A DNA stretch of 64,000 nt from Megaleporinus macrocephalus (GCA_021613375.1 CM038709.1:40620656-40684655), one strand, 5' to 3'; positions 22,490 to 33,659 are shown, counted from the first letter of the stretch. Program-made: numbers and translations. Notes: a model not told the origin generated them from the sequence alone.

Positions 22490-22985
22490 TGAAACCCCTT
22501 GAGCAGAATTGAGTTAACTATACGGCTCCTATCAGACTTGGGCGTTGGCTTGGAGAAATCTTTGTCCATTCCTCCTTAAAGCTTTAAACTCCTTCAGTTC
22601 TGCTGTATAGGTGGGCCTTCTTGCCTGAACACCACATCTTAAGGTCTGCCTTGGATTATGTCTGGACTTTGGCTAAGCCAATCCAATATGCAACCTTCCT
22701 TCTTCTGCTTTAACCATTCCTTGTGGACTTACAGGTGTCTTCGGGTCATTCGTGTCATTCTGTAGAATCCATCTTCTGTTGAGGTTCAGTAGAGGGATAA
22801 ATGCTCCAACATTCTCCTCTAGAATTCTTTAATACAATTCAGAATCCATAGCTCCATCAAATAATAGCAAGCTGTCCTGGTGCTATACCAATAGAACAGC
22901 CCCAAACTGTGATAGTGCCACCACCATGTTTCACAGTTGGTATGAGAATTATAGCGGTTAAGAAGGCCCTATCTGATAACAGTGG
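22490..22985 (-). pseudogene. Tc1-like transposase relic
   Basis: The minus-strand translation, in shifting frames with several stops, gives motifs in Tc1/mariner order: KHGGG followed by VWGC (about 22900-22935), PGQL (about 22875), NDPK in an early-DDE position (about 22745), PQGMVKAEE (about 22710), a SPD motif (about 22650) and EEWTKISP (about 22545-22570). Only the C-terminal half or so is present. Catalytic function is clearly lost. The transposon's 5' end would lie toward 23.0-23.2 kb, where the 24-bp array begins. Confidence 0.75.
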
Positions 22986-23085
22986 ACTGGTCAGAGCCTG
23001 GAATTGCTGACTCTATTAGATGATATTAAAATGCAACTTCTAAGACTTAATTTTGGGCATACAATGTTACAAAAAGAAATTACAC

Positions 23086-23165
23086 TGCTAGTTTTAGGAC
23101 ACTACCGGTTAAAGGTTTTAGTACAGTACCAGTGAAAAGTTTTAGTACACTACCAACCAAACATT
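23086..23165 (-). repeat. Transposon-end-like units in inverted orientation
   Basis: Three phrases (ACACTACCGGTTAAAGG, CAGTACCAGTGAAAAG, ACACTACCAACCAAAC) are followed by TTTTAG and are the reverse complement of the 24-bp array units that follow. TACACTACCAGTCAAAAG-type sequence resembles inverted repeat ends of fish Tc1-like elements. Confidence 0.6.
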
Positions 23166-24940
23166 TTAGACAGTTTTAAAGCGTTTGACTGGTAGTGACC
23201 TAAAACGTTTGTTTGGTAGTGTTCTAAAACGTTTGGCTGGTAGTGTACAAAAATGTTTGTTTGGTAGTGTACTAAAACGTTTGACTGGTAGTGTTCTAAA
23301 ACGTTTGACTGGTAGTGTACTAAAACGTTTGGCTGGTAGTGATCTAAAATGTTTGACTGGTAGTGTACTAAAACGTTTGGCTGGCAGTGTTCTAAAACGT
23401 TTGACTGGTAGTGTACTAAAACGTTTGATTGATAGTGATCTAAAACATTTTACTGGTAGTGATCTAAAACATTTGTCTGGTAGTGTACTGAAACGTTTGG
23501 CTGGCAGTGTTCTAAAACGTTTGACTGATAGTGATCTAAAACATTTTACTGGTAGTGATCTAAAACATTTGACTGGTAGTGTACTGAAACGTTTGTCTGG
23601 TAGTGTACTAAAACGTTTGGCTGGTAGTGATCTAAAACGTTTGTCTGGTAGTGATCTAAAACATTTGGCTGGTAGTGATCTTAAACGCTTGGCTGGTAGT
23701 GATCTAAAACATTTGGCTGGTAGTGTACTGAAACGTCTGACTGGTAGTGATCTAAAACGTTTGACTGGTAGTGATCTAAAACGTTTGACTGGTAGTGTAC
23801 TAAAACGTTTGACTGGTAGTGATCTAAAACATTTGACTGGTAGTGTACTAAAACGTTTGACTGGTAGTGTACTGAAATGTTTGGCTGGTAGTGTACTAAA
23901 ACGTCTGACTGGTAGTGATCTAAAACGTTTGACTGGTAGTGTACTAAAAGGTTTGGCTGGTAGTGTACTAAAACGTCTGACTGGTAGTGTACTAAAACGT
24001 TTGGCTGGTAGTGTATCTAAAACGTTTGGCTGGTAGTGTATCTAAAACGTTTGGCTGGTAGTGTTCTAAAACGTTTGGCTGGTAGTGTACTAAAACGTCT
24101 GACTGGTAGTGTACTAAAACGTTTGACTGGTAGTGTACTAAAAGGTTTGGCTGGTAGTGTACTAAAACGTCTGACTGGTAGTGTACTAAAACGTTTGGCT
24201 GGTAGTGTATCTAAAACGTTTGGCTGGTAGTGTTCTAAAACGTTTGGCTGGTAGTGATCTAAAACGTTTGACTGCTAGTGTACTAAAACGTTTGGCTGGT
24301 AGTGTATCTAAAACGTTTGGCTGGTAGTGTATCTAAAACGTTTGACTGGTAGTGTACTAAAACGTTTGGCTGGTAGTGTATCTAAAACATTTGACTGCTA
24401 GTGTACTAAAACGTTTGGCTGGTAGTGTATCTAAAACGTTTGGCTGGTAGTGTATCTAAAACGTTTGACTGGTAGTGTACTAAAACGTTTGGCTGGTAGT
24501 GTACTAAAACGTTTGGCTGCTAGTGTACTAAAACGTTTGACTGGTAGTGTACTAAAACATTTGGCTGGTAGTGTACTAAAACGTTTGACTGGTAGTGATC
24601 TAAAACGTTTGACTGGTAGTGTATCTAAAACGTTTGGCTGGTAGTGTTCTAAAATGTTTGACTGGTAGTGTATCTAAAACGTTTGACTGGTAGTGTACTA
24701 AAACGTTTGACTGCTAGTGTACTAAAATGTTTGGCTGGTAGTGTACTAAAACGTTTGACTGGTAGTGTACTAAAACGTTTGGCTGGTAGTGTACTAAAAC
24801 GTTTGGCTGGTAGTGTACTAAAACGTTTGACTGGTAGTGTACTAAAACGTTTGACTGGTAGTGTACTAAAACGTTTGGCTGGTAGTGTACTAAAACGTTT
24901 GACTGATAGTGATCTAAAACGTTTGACTGGTAGGATATAT
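23166..24940 (+). repeat. 24-bp minisatellite, about 74 units
   Basis: The unit is GTACTAAAACGTTTGACTGG followed by TAGT. Common variants are GGCT or GTCT for GACT, GATC or GTTC for GTAC, and a 25-bp form with TATC. Period 24 gives an 8-residue translated repeat, SVLKRLTG, open for 283 codons (23185-24036) until a 25-bp unit shifts the frame. Similar frames follow. It is not a gene. Confidence 0.97.
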
Positions 24941-25928
24941 TCATAATAATGATCTGTTCTGTGGATGGATCCCCTTTGACTTGCCACAAGAGAGGTTTTG
25001 GCATATGCATGTCAACACGGTCCACTATGAAACATATCAGTATGTAAAACTGGAAATTTCTTTGAGCTGCCACCTTTCCTATCACTACATAAATGATGCC
25101 AGAGGCTTCCATTATTTCTTGATGCTCTCAGTAAACTTCAAAGTGCGGTTTGAGCAGATAAGCTCTAATTATTGCTTATTTTTATGTTCTGGTGAGGGCT
25201 TACATTGTTTGCTGCTACTGCTAGCACAAAGCTGAGGACACTTGGGAAACAAGGTCTTGCTTACAGGCTCATGGGAATTTCTGGACTCACAGAAAGAGAG
25301 ACTTAAAATCTTGCCAACAGTTGTGGCTTTATATTGGACTATGTTGTGCTGGACCGGGAGGCTGGACTTGAGTGCCTACTCTCCTTGAGAGTGTGTCCAA
25401 AATCTCCCATTTCTCTTTTTTTTTTTTTTCTTACCCTACGCAGACAGCACAACATTACAATTCATGTGTTTGTTGGAAATGTTAGTGTGTAACATTGTAT
25501 ACTTAGATTATAATCTGTACACGACCACACACACATTGATAAAAAACAATCCTCTCATCTTGTGACTGACCGGTAACCTTGTTTTCTAAATTTATTTGAA
25601 CCGCTCTTAGCCCTGCGCAGCTCTTTGACACAGAAGTAGCTGTAATAGTTGGCCGTCGAGTCTCCAGTCCAGCAGTCCCAGTAGGGTTCTGTATTGGACT
25701 GACCTGAGACCATCGTCCAAAAACCTGGTTTCAGTGTGCTGGGACCCCCTGGTGTAGGCTCAGAACTGATCCCAGATCAGGCCTGGTGAGGAAAACAAGG
25801 GTGCTTCCTTTCTCTCAGGCAAAACAGGACTATAAAGCAGTCAGCTAGAGAGGCACAGGATGGGGAAAGTTTTTTCTACTGCCCACAGAGAACAATAGCA
25901 TGGCAACAGCGCTATCGGCCAGAGCCAG
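24941..25928. other. Unique sequence, some of it regulatory-looking
   Basis: Single-copy DNA. The stretch at 25080-25230 has balanced composition with AGATAAGCTCTAATTATTG (GATA-like and homeodomain-like motifs). A T-run lies at 25414-25428. No gene is supported. Confidence 0.35.
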
Positions 25929-25970
25929 AAGAGAGAGAGAGAGAGAGAGAGAGGGAGAAAGAGAGAGAGA
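25929..25970. repeat. (GA)n microsatellite
   Basis: About 20 GA dinucleotides with GG and AA interruptions. Confidence 0.9.
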
Positions 25971-26239
25971 TAAAGAAGTAGGAGGGAACGTGAAAGGTCG
26001 ATTTAGGCTGGTAAAAAAAATAAAAAACTATAGAGACGTGACATCAGCGGTTTCAGATACAGCAAAATAGTGGATGATGGGTTTTCCCTATGAGAGCCTG
26101 AAGGTCCATGCAGACGCTAGAAGTGAACTTCTAAAGAAATACATATTCAAGCAGTACGGTTAGTAGTTAGAGTGGGTTTAATGACAGAGGTTTCGCTCAA
26201 AACATCTGGAATTAAGACTGTTTAGTTCCACCCCACACC

Positions 26240-26780
26240 CAGCACTTAAAGCTCGATGAAGGCTTCACTGTACATGCTTTTATGGCCCGGCCCGACTGCC
26301 CCGGCTAACTTCGCTGACCCTCGTGTTTGCATAAAACACAGCCCGTGTGTGGGAATGTCATTGTTTCCATGAGCGCCAGCTAAAAAAAAAACACGCGGCG
26401 CGGCCACCTCGCCATTAAAAACTCATTCCGACATAGCTGGTGACGGTCCTCGCGGTGACCCTTCGGCCTTTCCCACCCCTCCTGTCCGGCAGTGCCAGTT
26501 CCACTAAGCTTTCGGACGACCGGGCCGACGCTCCTGTCCGCTTTCCTCGCCGACAACGCGGGGGAAAACAATCGCCGCCGTCAATCACTCTCCTCCTGTC
26601 CAGGAGGGCCCACCTTTGACCCCCCCAGGACGGCTGGCAGCTGCAGGTTATCTGCCGGCTTCGGGAAGGTTATCTGCAGGCTGGGAGCACCGCTAATGAC
26701 AGAAGCTGCACACACGGCACTAATCAGCAGTGACTGTGTTAACACGAGGCGGAGTGACGCTAACGCGGGCTGACAGCACC
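26240..26780. promoter_or_regulatory. CpG-rich patch, candidate regulatory element or promoter
   Basis: CpG is dense across about 500 bases (for example ACACGCGGCGCGGCC, GACGACCGGGCCGACGC, GACAACGCGGGGG), in contrast to the AT-rich surroundings where CpG is rare. GCTAATGACAGAAGC and GGCACTAATCAGCAG near 26692-26730 look like homeodomain-type sites. Short frames on both strands (60-93 codons) have no recognised domain. A TATA box or initiator could not be assigned. Confidence 0.45.
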
Positions 26781-26962
26781 CTTATTGTCGTGTTTAACGA
26801 AGGACGAAAGAAGGAAAAACAAGAACGAAGCAGTGGAAGAGGATGTCAGTAGGAAAAAAAACAGAGAAAGTAGAAAATAGCGAAGAGACAATCTTTTTGA
26901 GATGTAAACAAAGTCATTGGAAGCGTTTGATGTGAATGGTTTGTGGTTTGATGTGTACTGAC

Positions 26963-27207
26963 GTTCTTTACAGTGGTGGTGATAGGAACCAGGGGTCTCA
27001 ATAGCTGACTCAAATATATTTCTTTTATTATCCAAAACCACCAGGAAACCTTCATATTCCTTCTGAGCTTTTTGTGTCTGATTTTTGATGATAATTTTGT
27101 ATAATAATGCTTCTGGCAACATATTGTGTAATAACTTTAGGTGAGGAGCATTTAAATGCTGAAGCTCCCTTAGATGTCTGGTTCCTATCACCACCACTGT
27201 AAAGTTC
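26963..27207. mobile_element. 245-bp MITE with ~30-bp inverted ends
   Basis: CTTTACAGTGGTGGTGATAG with GAACCAG on the left is exactly inverted on the right (CTGGTTCC, TATCACCACCACTGTAAAG): 27 perfect bases plus three more positions with two mismatches. The interior is AT-rich and noncoding; frames on the minus strand are incidental. Confidence 0.8.
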
Positions 27208-27253
27208 TAAATCTGAAAGTCTCTCTGAACAGAACGAGTCTTTGAATAACTTT

Positions 27254-27359
27254 TTATATATATATATTATTTTTAATGAATGGAATTCTAACTGAAGCAT
27301 ATAAACTTGCTTGTGTGGTTTCTAATATTCTGGCACTGTATGATAATGTCTATATATGC

Positions 27360-27398
<39 letters not shown>

Positions 27399-27440
27399 AA
27401 TTAATGGAATTCTAACTGAAGCATGTAAACTTCGACTGAA
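27254..27440. repeat. Local ~130-bp duplication flanking a (TA)n tract
   Basis: AATGGAATTCTAACTGAAGC is present at about 27280 and again at about 27403, each time preceded by a TA run (27256-27270 and 27361-27395). Confidence 0.8.
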
Positions 27441-27445
27441 TATTA

Positions 27446-27647
27446 TTACTCTTTCTCTTACTCTCTGTTTCTTTAGCGTCCTCCCCTCACCCCACTCTTT
27501 TTATCTTCTTTCTTTCTGTTTCTTTTTATTGATCTATCATTTTTCCTCCTCTTTTTCCTCTCCCTCTCTCTCTTTCTCCCCTCTTCCTCTCTCCCGCTCT
27601 CTGTCTGTGTCCTTCTCTTTCTCTCACTCTCTCTCCCCGTTATTCTC

Positions 27648-27680
<33 letters not shown>

Positions 27681-27833
27681 GCTTTTATCTCTCTCTCTCC
27701 CTCTATCTCTCTCTCCCTCCCTCTATCTCTCTCTTTCTCTCTCTCTCTCTCACTTTGTGTGTCCTTCTCTCTCTCTCACTCTCTCTCCCCATTACTCTCT
27801 CTCTCTATCTCTCTCTTTCCCTGTCTGTTTCTT

Positions 27834-27883
<50 letters not shown>

Positions 27884-27902
27884 TCTCTCTCTCTCTCTCT
27901 CA

Positions 27903-27937
<35 letters not shown>

Positions 27938-28414
27938 TCCCTCCCTCTGTCTCTCTCTCTTTATCTCTCACTCTCTCTCTCTCTTTGTCTGTGTCCTCTC
28001 TCTCACTCTCTCTCCCCATTACTCTCTCTCTCCCTCTCTCTGTCTCTCTCTCTTTATCTCTCGCTCTCTCTCTCTTTGTCTGTCCTCTCTCACTTTCTCT
28101 TCCCATTACTCTCTCTCTATCTCTCTCTTTCCCTATCTCTCGCTCTGTCTCTGTCCCTCTCTCTCTCCCTCTATCTCTCTCTCCCTCTATCTCTCTATCT
28201 CTCTCTTGCTCTCTCTCTCTTTGTCTGTGTCCTTCTCTCTTGCTCTCTCTCTCACTCTCTCTCTCTCTTTATCTCTCGCTCTCTCTCTCTTTGTCTGTGT
28301 CCTTCTCTCTCTCTCACTCTCTCTCTCCCCATTACTCTCTCTCTATCTTTATCTTTCTCTCTCTTTCCCTATCTCTGTTTCTCTCTCTCTCTATCCCTCT
28401 CTCTCTTTATCTCC

Positions 28415-28479
<65 letters not shown>

Positions 28480-28525
28480 CCTCTCTCTCTCTCTCTCTCC
28501 CCCTCTCTCTCTCTGTCTCTCAGCA
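27446..28525. repeat. 1.1-kb polypyrimidine (TC-rich) tract
   Basis: The plus strand is almost entirely C and T, with rare purines at phrases that themselves recur: CTCTCCCCATTACTCTCTCT and TTTGTCTGTGTCCTTCTC appear several times, so larger blocks have been duplicated within the tract. All three plus frames are open for 260-400 codons as Ser/Leu repeats. None is a gene. Confidence 0.95.
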
Positions 28526-28559
28526 CCTGTTGACTCTGGCTGACTCTGGCTGATGTCCC

Positions 28560-28850
28560 TCTCCTCCACTCCTGTTCTAGTCAGTAGGTGTTAGTAAAGT
28601 AATCAGGCCCTCTTTTGATAACACTAATAACGGCTGCGGTGCAGAATTTCTGGTCACCACGGTAACAATGCCTGTGCACAGAGGGAAGCTCCTGCGATTG
28701 TTATCTGGCCGAACTTTCTCTAGCGGAGCTCGACTGCGGCCTTATCTCAGCGCTCCAGCGGACTTTTCTGGAGAGCTGCTGGGTTTTAGATTTATTTTGA
28801 TGCTCCTCTAAAGCTTCTGTCTACAACCACTCACACCATAAACACACTAT
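28560..28850. promoter_or_regulatory. Candidate conserved noncoding element
   Basis: A balanced-composition island between a pyrimidine tract and AT-rich DNA. It contains a perfect RFX X-box, GATA-like TTATCT motifs (about 28699 and 28742) and AATCAGGCCCTC. No frame of note. Confidence 0.35.
28653..28666 (+). promoter_or_regulatory. RFX X-box motif
   Basis: GTCACCACGGTAAC fits the consensus GTHRCC, 0-3 bases, RGYAAC with a 2-base spacer. It lies inside unique sequence, not in a repeat. Confidence 0.5.
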
Positions 28851-29228
28851 CTACTTTTTATCAGCAGCATTAGAGCTCAGATTGACTTCTGGACCAAGAT
28901 TAGGCTCAGGATTCAGGATTTAGACCAAGGTTAGAGGCAATTTGACTGATATATAGAGCAAACAGTCATAATGCAAAGCAGCTGTGTCTTATTAATAATT
29001 AAAATTAAATAATAGAGGAACAATTAGAACAGAACTATAATAACCATCATAAATAATAACCGCTGTTATTTATCTGTAATTATCTACATCATGATTTCAT
29101 CAACACATTTGCATAATAATATTTTATATGATCTTTCTATAATAATTTAGATTAATTTATTTTAGATGTGAATTAAGAACTTCATCCAACTTCATTTAGG
29201 ATGTAAATTATAGAACTTTTTACTAAAA

Positions 29229-29273
<45 letters not shown>

Positions 29274-29622
29274 GTATTAAGATTTCAGTCAGCATAGTCA
29301 TTTTATTGAAGCTTTATTCTGAATGTTAATTTTATTAGAAATTTATTCTGGATGTGATTTTGTTTTAGAACTTCATTCTGGATTAGTTTAGAAGTTAATT
29401 CGGTTTGTTAATTTATTTTTATTCTGTTTTATTCTGGATTTTAATTCTGTTAGGATTTAGGTCAACATAATCATTTTAAATTTAATTTTAATTTTCTGGA
29501 TGTAATACCTATAACACCATTCTTGGTATGAAAAAGGTGCTAATTAAGTTACCTTATTATTATTATTATTATTATTTTATTTATTTATTTATTTTTTTTA
29601 TGGATGTAATTTTTGAACATTA

Positions 29623-29699
<77 letters not shown>

Positions 29700-29958
29700 T
29701 TTAATTTTAACTGTAACTTTATGGATGTAAATCTTGTAAACCTTCCTTTTGGATGTGCAGCTTTTGAATTAATTCTTCTGAATGAAATTGTTATTATTAG
29801 TTCATGCTGAACGTTAATTTTTTAATTTACATTTTATTACTATCTCAGTCAGTGTCATCATTTTAAAGAACTTATTTCTAGATATGATCTTTGTTGGGAT
29901 TTCATTCTAGATGTTATTTGTATTATAGCTGCTGGTAGAATTTCCTACAAATAATCTT
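28851..29958. repeat. AT-rich decayed repeat region with TA and ATT tracts
   Basis: Phrases like GAACTTCATTCTGGAT and GGATGTAATTTT recur about ten times between 29160 and 29930 with heavy divergence, suggesting an old 40-60-bp array. Clean microsatellites within it are (TA)n at 29229-29270, (ATT)n at 29553-29577, TTTA repeats to 29600 and (TA)n at 29627-29695. Confidence 0.6.
29627..29695. repeat. (TA)n microsatellite
   Basis: About 34 TA dinucleotides. Confidence 0.95.
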
Positions 29959-29959
29959 A

Positions 29960-30424
29960 CAGTTTTTCCCAATCGCTAAAACACTAAATCCCAATGGCTG
30001 AGCAGAGTTCCCAGTTGCCTAAACTTACATAACTCTAAACACATTGTCAATCTCCAAACACATCCTGCACTCTAATGCACGTCATCCATACTGCTGAACA
30101 CACACGGCAACAATTAGAATTACAAATGAAACACACGCGTCACTGATTTAAACACAACCTCTCAAAACTGATTTCACTTCTTTCAAATGATGTGATACGA
30201 CCAGTATAAGCCAGTTCAGACAACAGACATGCTGCTGAAGGTGGGAATGAGAAAGTCCCTTTGTATATATGTATTGCATACTGTAGTGCAGTGCACTGTG
30301 GGCCGTATACTGTACAATAAACAAATGACCCTGAACATTGTGCTTTCACTTTCTTTACAGTACTGACTGCTCAATAGATTTCAGAAAGTTTCAGAAATTG
30401 TGTTTTAGCAATTGGGAGAAACTG
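29960..30424. mobile_element. 465-bp Tc1/mariner-type MITE with TA duplication
   Basis: The left end CAGTTTTTCCCAATCGCTAA and right end TTAGCAATTGGGAGAAACTG form ~26-bp inverted repeats with few mismatches. TA dinucleotides flank both sides (29958-29959, 30425-30426). The interior has no transposase; the 69-codon minus frame at 30140-30349 is incidental. Confidence 0.85.
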
Positions 30425-30529
30425 TAAACCTGTGGACCTTTAGTATAACCTTCAGCAGCCCTGGTCACAATTTAATGTTTAGTTATAAAAATTAATTACA
30501 CAAGAAAAACATGTAGCTTTATGTTTTTC

Positions 30530-31713
30530 TATTATTTGGACATGACTGCTAGCATTATGGCAAACTGTCATGACATGACTTTGAAACAATTCAGGTTCCA
30601 TTGACTTACATTAAAGGCATTGGCATAGGAACCTGGGTGGGGGGATGGGGGGAACGTGTCCCACCCAGTATCAGAAACAGGTAGATTTGTTCCACCCAAA
30701 AATTAAACCACAGAAAATGGAAACTGTTTACAAACACTTTATTGTAAAAGCGTGTTTTGGCAGTGTTTGCAATTCACACGCTGTGTTTGTTGTTAGCAAC
30801 TGGCTCTGGTTGTTAGCACTTTTGGTTTGGGTCTTTCATTTTATTGATGCCTGTTCAGAAATATCCTGCAGTCAGCTGATTCACTGACCCGAGCTCTCGC
30901 CTTGCTGGAGCGTCCGGTAGCTCACACCAGCTTTAAACGCGAGGTCAGTGATGAGAGCAATGACTAGCAAAATTTACTGAAATAATGTGTTGTTATGGTA
31001 ACAGACTAGGAGGGTTTGGGTTAGCTAACATTTATATTAACTTTAGTCAGAAAGCACTCTGAATCGTAAAGTTACATTACTCTCTGGCCACGCCCCAAAC
31101 TGCAGACTGCTACTACACTACAAAAATATAATAAATAAAATAAATAAATGAATGAATTAATAAAAGGACGCCATCGTTAGAAGTGCTGTCAGTAGTGCAG
31201 TATGTAATGTTCCAGAGGGTGCTGTTTGGGACACAGCCTTACTGTCTAACATTAATGTTAGTCTTGTCTAGTCAGGAAACCTTAATATACATTTTATTGT
31301 CATTTCATTTCAGCATCATAACACTGAAGAAAATAAAATATATATTTTTTATATGTGTATATAATCCAGACACTGCATGTATAGTTTAAAAGTTTTCTGA
31401 TAGCAGTACCATGTAATGTGGAGCATCTAGTTTAGTTTATAAAGTGATCTTTAATTAGATTTATCTAATAATAAACAGACGTACAGATAATGTTGTATTT
31501 TGTTTATTTATTTACTGTAATTCCACAAATGTTGTCACTACACATACAGTGATTTACTACCTTACCTACCGTGGACTCAGCGTATAGCTAATATTTAGGG
31601 GATAGGGTGGGATTCATATTAGCAAATATGTCAAACCTGCTCCTACGCCCTTGATTAAAGGTAAAGACAGTTTTTGTCCTTTCCTATAACGTTGCCTTTT
31701 TCTTGTTTGGACA
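30530..31713 (+). mobile_element. MITE copy G, split by a hAT element
   Basis: The left part at 30530-30609 has CAGGTTCCATTGACTTAC. The right part at 31662-31713 has AAAGACAGTTTTTGTCC, then GTTGCC and TTGTTTGGACAGCGATG. Joined, they follow the order seen in copy A. The hAT element at 30618-31653 separates them. Confidence 0.65.
30618..31653. mobile_element. Non-autonomous hAT element with 8-bp target duplication
   Basis: The left end CATTGGCATAGGAACCTGGG and right end ACCTGCTCCTACGCCCTTG are imperfect inverted repeats (about 13 of 20 positions agree). The octamer ATTAAAGG is present exactly on both sides (30610-30617 and 31654-31661), the hallmark duplication size for hAT. The 1,036-bp interior lacks a recognisable transposase. 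Confidence 0.8.
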
Positions 31714-32334
31714 GCGATGTCAACATTTGAATGCATTGTTTATTAAATTGTGGTAAACAAACCAAGAAATATCAAATGAAACACAATGTTTGCACGTGCC
31801 AACCCCGATATGCTAAATTCGGTAGCTGTGTGTTAACTGTGGAGAAGGTTTTTCTTCTCTGGAGATGTGAAAAACGTGGCTGCAGCGGTTCGAAAGCACT
31901 GAAGGAAAAATCCTTTTTTTTCCACTCCTCACCTGTGACAGCCCGTCAAGGTGTTGGCTGCAGCACAATGGGACTGTTGTCCATCTCCACAAAGGCAGTA
32001 ATGCACCCGCATCCACATACACACGTTCACACAAACTCCACACGAAAGTCACCGCAGGACGAGGCGCTGACGTTTCCATATTTATCTGAAATAATGGACG
32101 CTCTGACACTGTGGGTGGAGCTGAACGCTGAACGCTGACTTCTTCACCTCACCCAGGAATGTAAACACTGTAATAAAAAAACATGCTTTACGGCTCAAAT
32201 GGGCAGCAATTAACTTCTTTGTTTGAACAATATGCTTGAACAGGTTTTCCTTCTTTTATATAATGGCAGAGATACGAGAATATTGATAATTATAGATATT
32301 AGACCTACAAACTACACTAATCACAAGTAAGCAC
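31714..32334. other. Unique sequence, unrecognised open frame
   Basis: A plus frame of 135 codons (31731-32138) overlaps a 98-codon minus frame. Neither has a domain I know. A direct repeat GCTGAACGCTGAACGCTGA sits at about 32119. A real exon is unlikely but not excluded. Confidence 0.35.
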
Positions 32335-32458
32335 ACCTACCTGTACTGTATCTATAGGAGCACTTTGTAGTTCTACTCTTACAGACTGCAGTTTATCCCT
32401 ATTTTCAATGGTCAGGACCCCACAGGACCACCAAAGAGCAGGTATTATTTGAGTGGTG

Positions 32459-33659
32459 TCCAGAGGTGTCAAGTAACAAAGTACAAATACTTTGTTACCA
32501 TACTTAAGTAAAAATTTTTGTTATTTATTCTTTACTGGAATAATTATTTTTTAGATAACTTTTTAATTCTACTCCTTACATTTACACTCCATTATCTGTA
32601 CTTTCTACTCCTTACATTTACACTCCATTATCAGTACTTTCTACTCCTTACATTTACACTCCATTATCTGTACTTTCTACTCCTTACATTTACACTCCAT
32701 TATCTGTACTTTCTACTCCTTACATTTACACTCCATTATCAGTACTTTCTACTCCTTACATTTACATTCCATTATCTGTACTTTCTACTCCTTACATTTA
32801 CACTCCATTATCAGTACTTTCTACTCCTTACATTTACACTCCATTATCAGTACATTCTACTCCTTACATTTACACTCCATTATCAGTACTTTCTACTCCT
32901 TACATTTACACTCCATTATCTGTACTTTCTACTCCTTACATTTACACTCCATTATCTATACTTTCTACTCCTTACATTTACACTTCATTATCAGTACTTT
33001 CTACTCCTTACATTTACACTCCATTCTCTGTACTTTCTACTCCTTACATTTACACTCCTTTATCAGTACTTCCTACTCCTTACATTTACACTCCATTATC
33101 AGTACTTTCTACTCCTTACATTTTAAACATAGTCTCGTTACTCCTATTTCATTTCAGCTTGTTTTCATTCATCTACATTTACATTCCAGTAAAGATTATT
33201 GATTACATGTCTTTGAAGTTTGACTTCATTACAATACTTATAGACAACTAGTCATCATATCTTCTGCTCCATAAAACACATGTTAATGCTCAGTAGTACA
33301 CAGATATGCTTCTTTAATATATTTACATTGTACTAAACTACATTCATGTTCAATGGGCATATATGCGGCTGAAACAGGAAGCCTAGCGCATCCAAAATTT
33401 ATCAACATTAACATTTTAATATAACATTATAGTCATTATGGCTTTTAGAAGAATTATTTTTATACCCCTGTGGTGCGGCCTAAGCTTTTGTCCTGAATGG
33501 CATTTTCTCCCTTCATTACTTTTACTTTTATACTTTAAGTAGTTTTGAAAGCAGTACTTTTACACTTTTACTGGAGTAAAAAGCTTCAGAAGCTACAGAA
33601 CTGTTTTTAAACCCTAGTATCTATACTTCTACCTGAGTAATGAATGTGAATACTTTTGG
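32459..33659. mobile_element. hAT-like non-autonomous element containing a minisatellite
   Basis: It opens with AGAGGTGTCAAGTAACAAAG and closes with ACTTCTACCTGAGTAATG then AATACTTTTG, resembling a common fish element with AGTAC/CTTAAGTA-rich ends. A perfect 11-bp stem, GTAACAAAGTA with TACTTTGTTAC, lies at 32473-32498. The right half includes ATCTTCTGCTCCATAAAACA. Target duplications are unclear. Confidence 0.55.
32562..33127 (+). repeat. 36-bp minisatellite, about 16 units
   Basis: The unit is TTTCTACTCCTTACATTTAC plus ACTCCATTATCWGTAC, where W alternates T/A between units. Period 36 yields a 12-residue translated repeat (FLLLTFTLHYLY) open for 202 codons, which is not a gene. The first unit grades into the host element's own TTAATTCTACTCC sequence. 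Confidence 0.95.

Noticed and set aside
23185..24036. A 283-codon open frame with 8-residue repeats
   Set aside because: It is the translation of a 24-bp minisatellite. The frame ends wherever a 25-bp unit occurs, and codon positions vary equally.
27307..28533. A 408-codon Ser/Leu-rich frame that could look like a membrane protein
   Set aside because: All three plus frames are open across the same polypyrimidine tract, which shows it is a composition artefact.
30645..30887. An 80-codon frame within the hAT element as a transposase piece
   Set aside because: No hAT dimerisation or catalytic motif is visible, and the element is too short to be autonomous.
32518..33126. A 202-codon frame of 12-residue hydrophobic repeats
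   Set aside because: It is the 36-bp minisatellite read in frame; the period is divisible by three.
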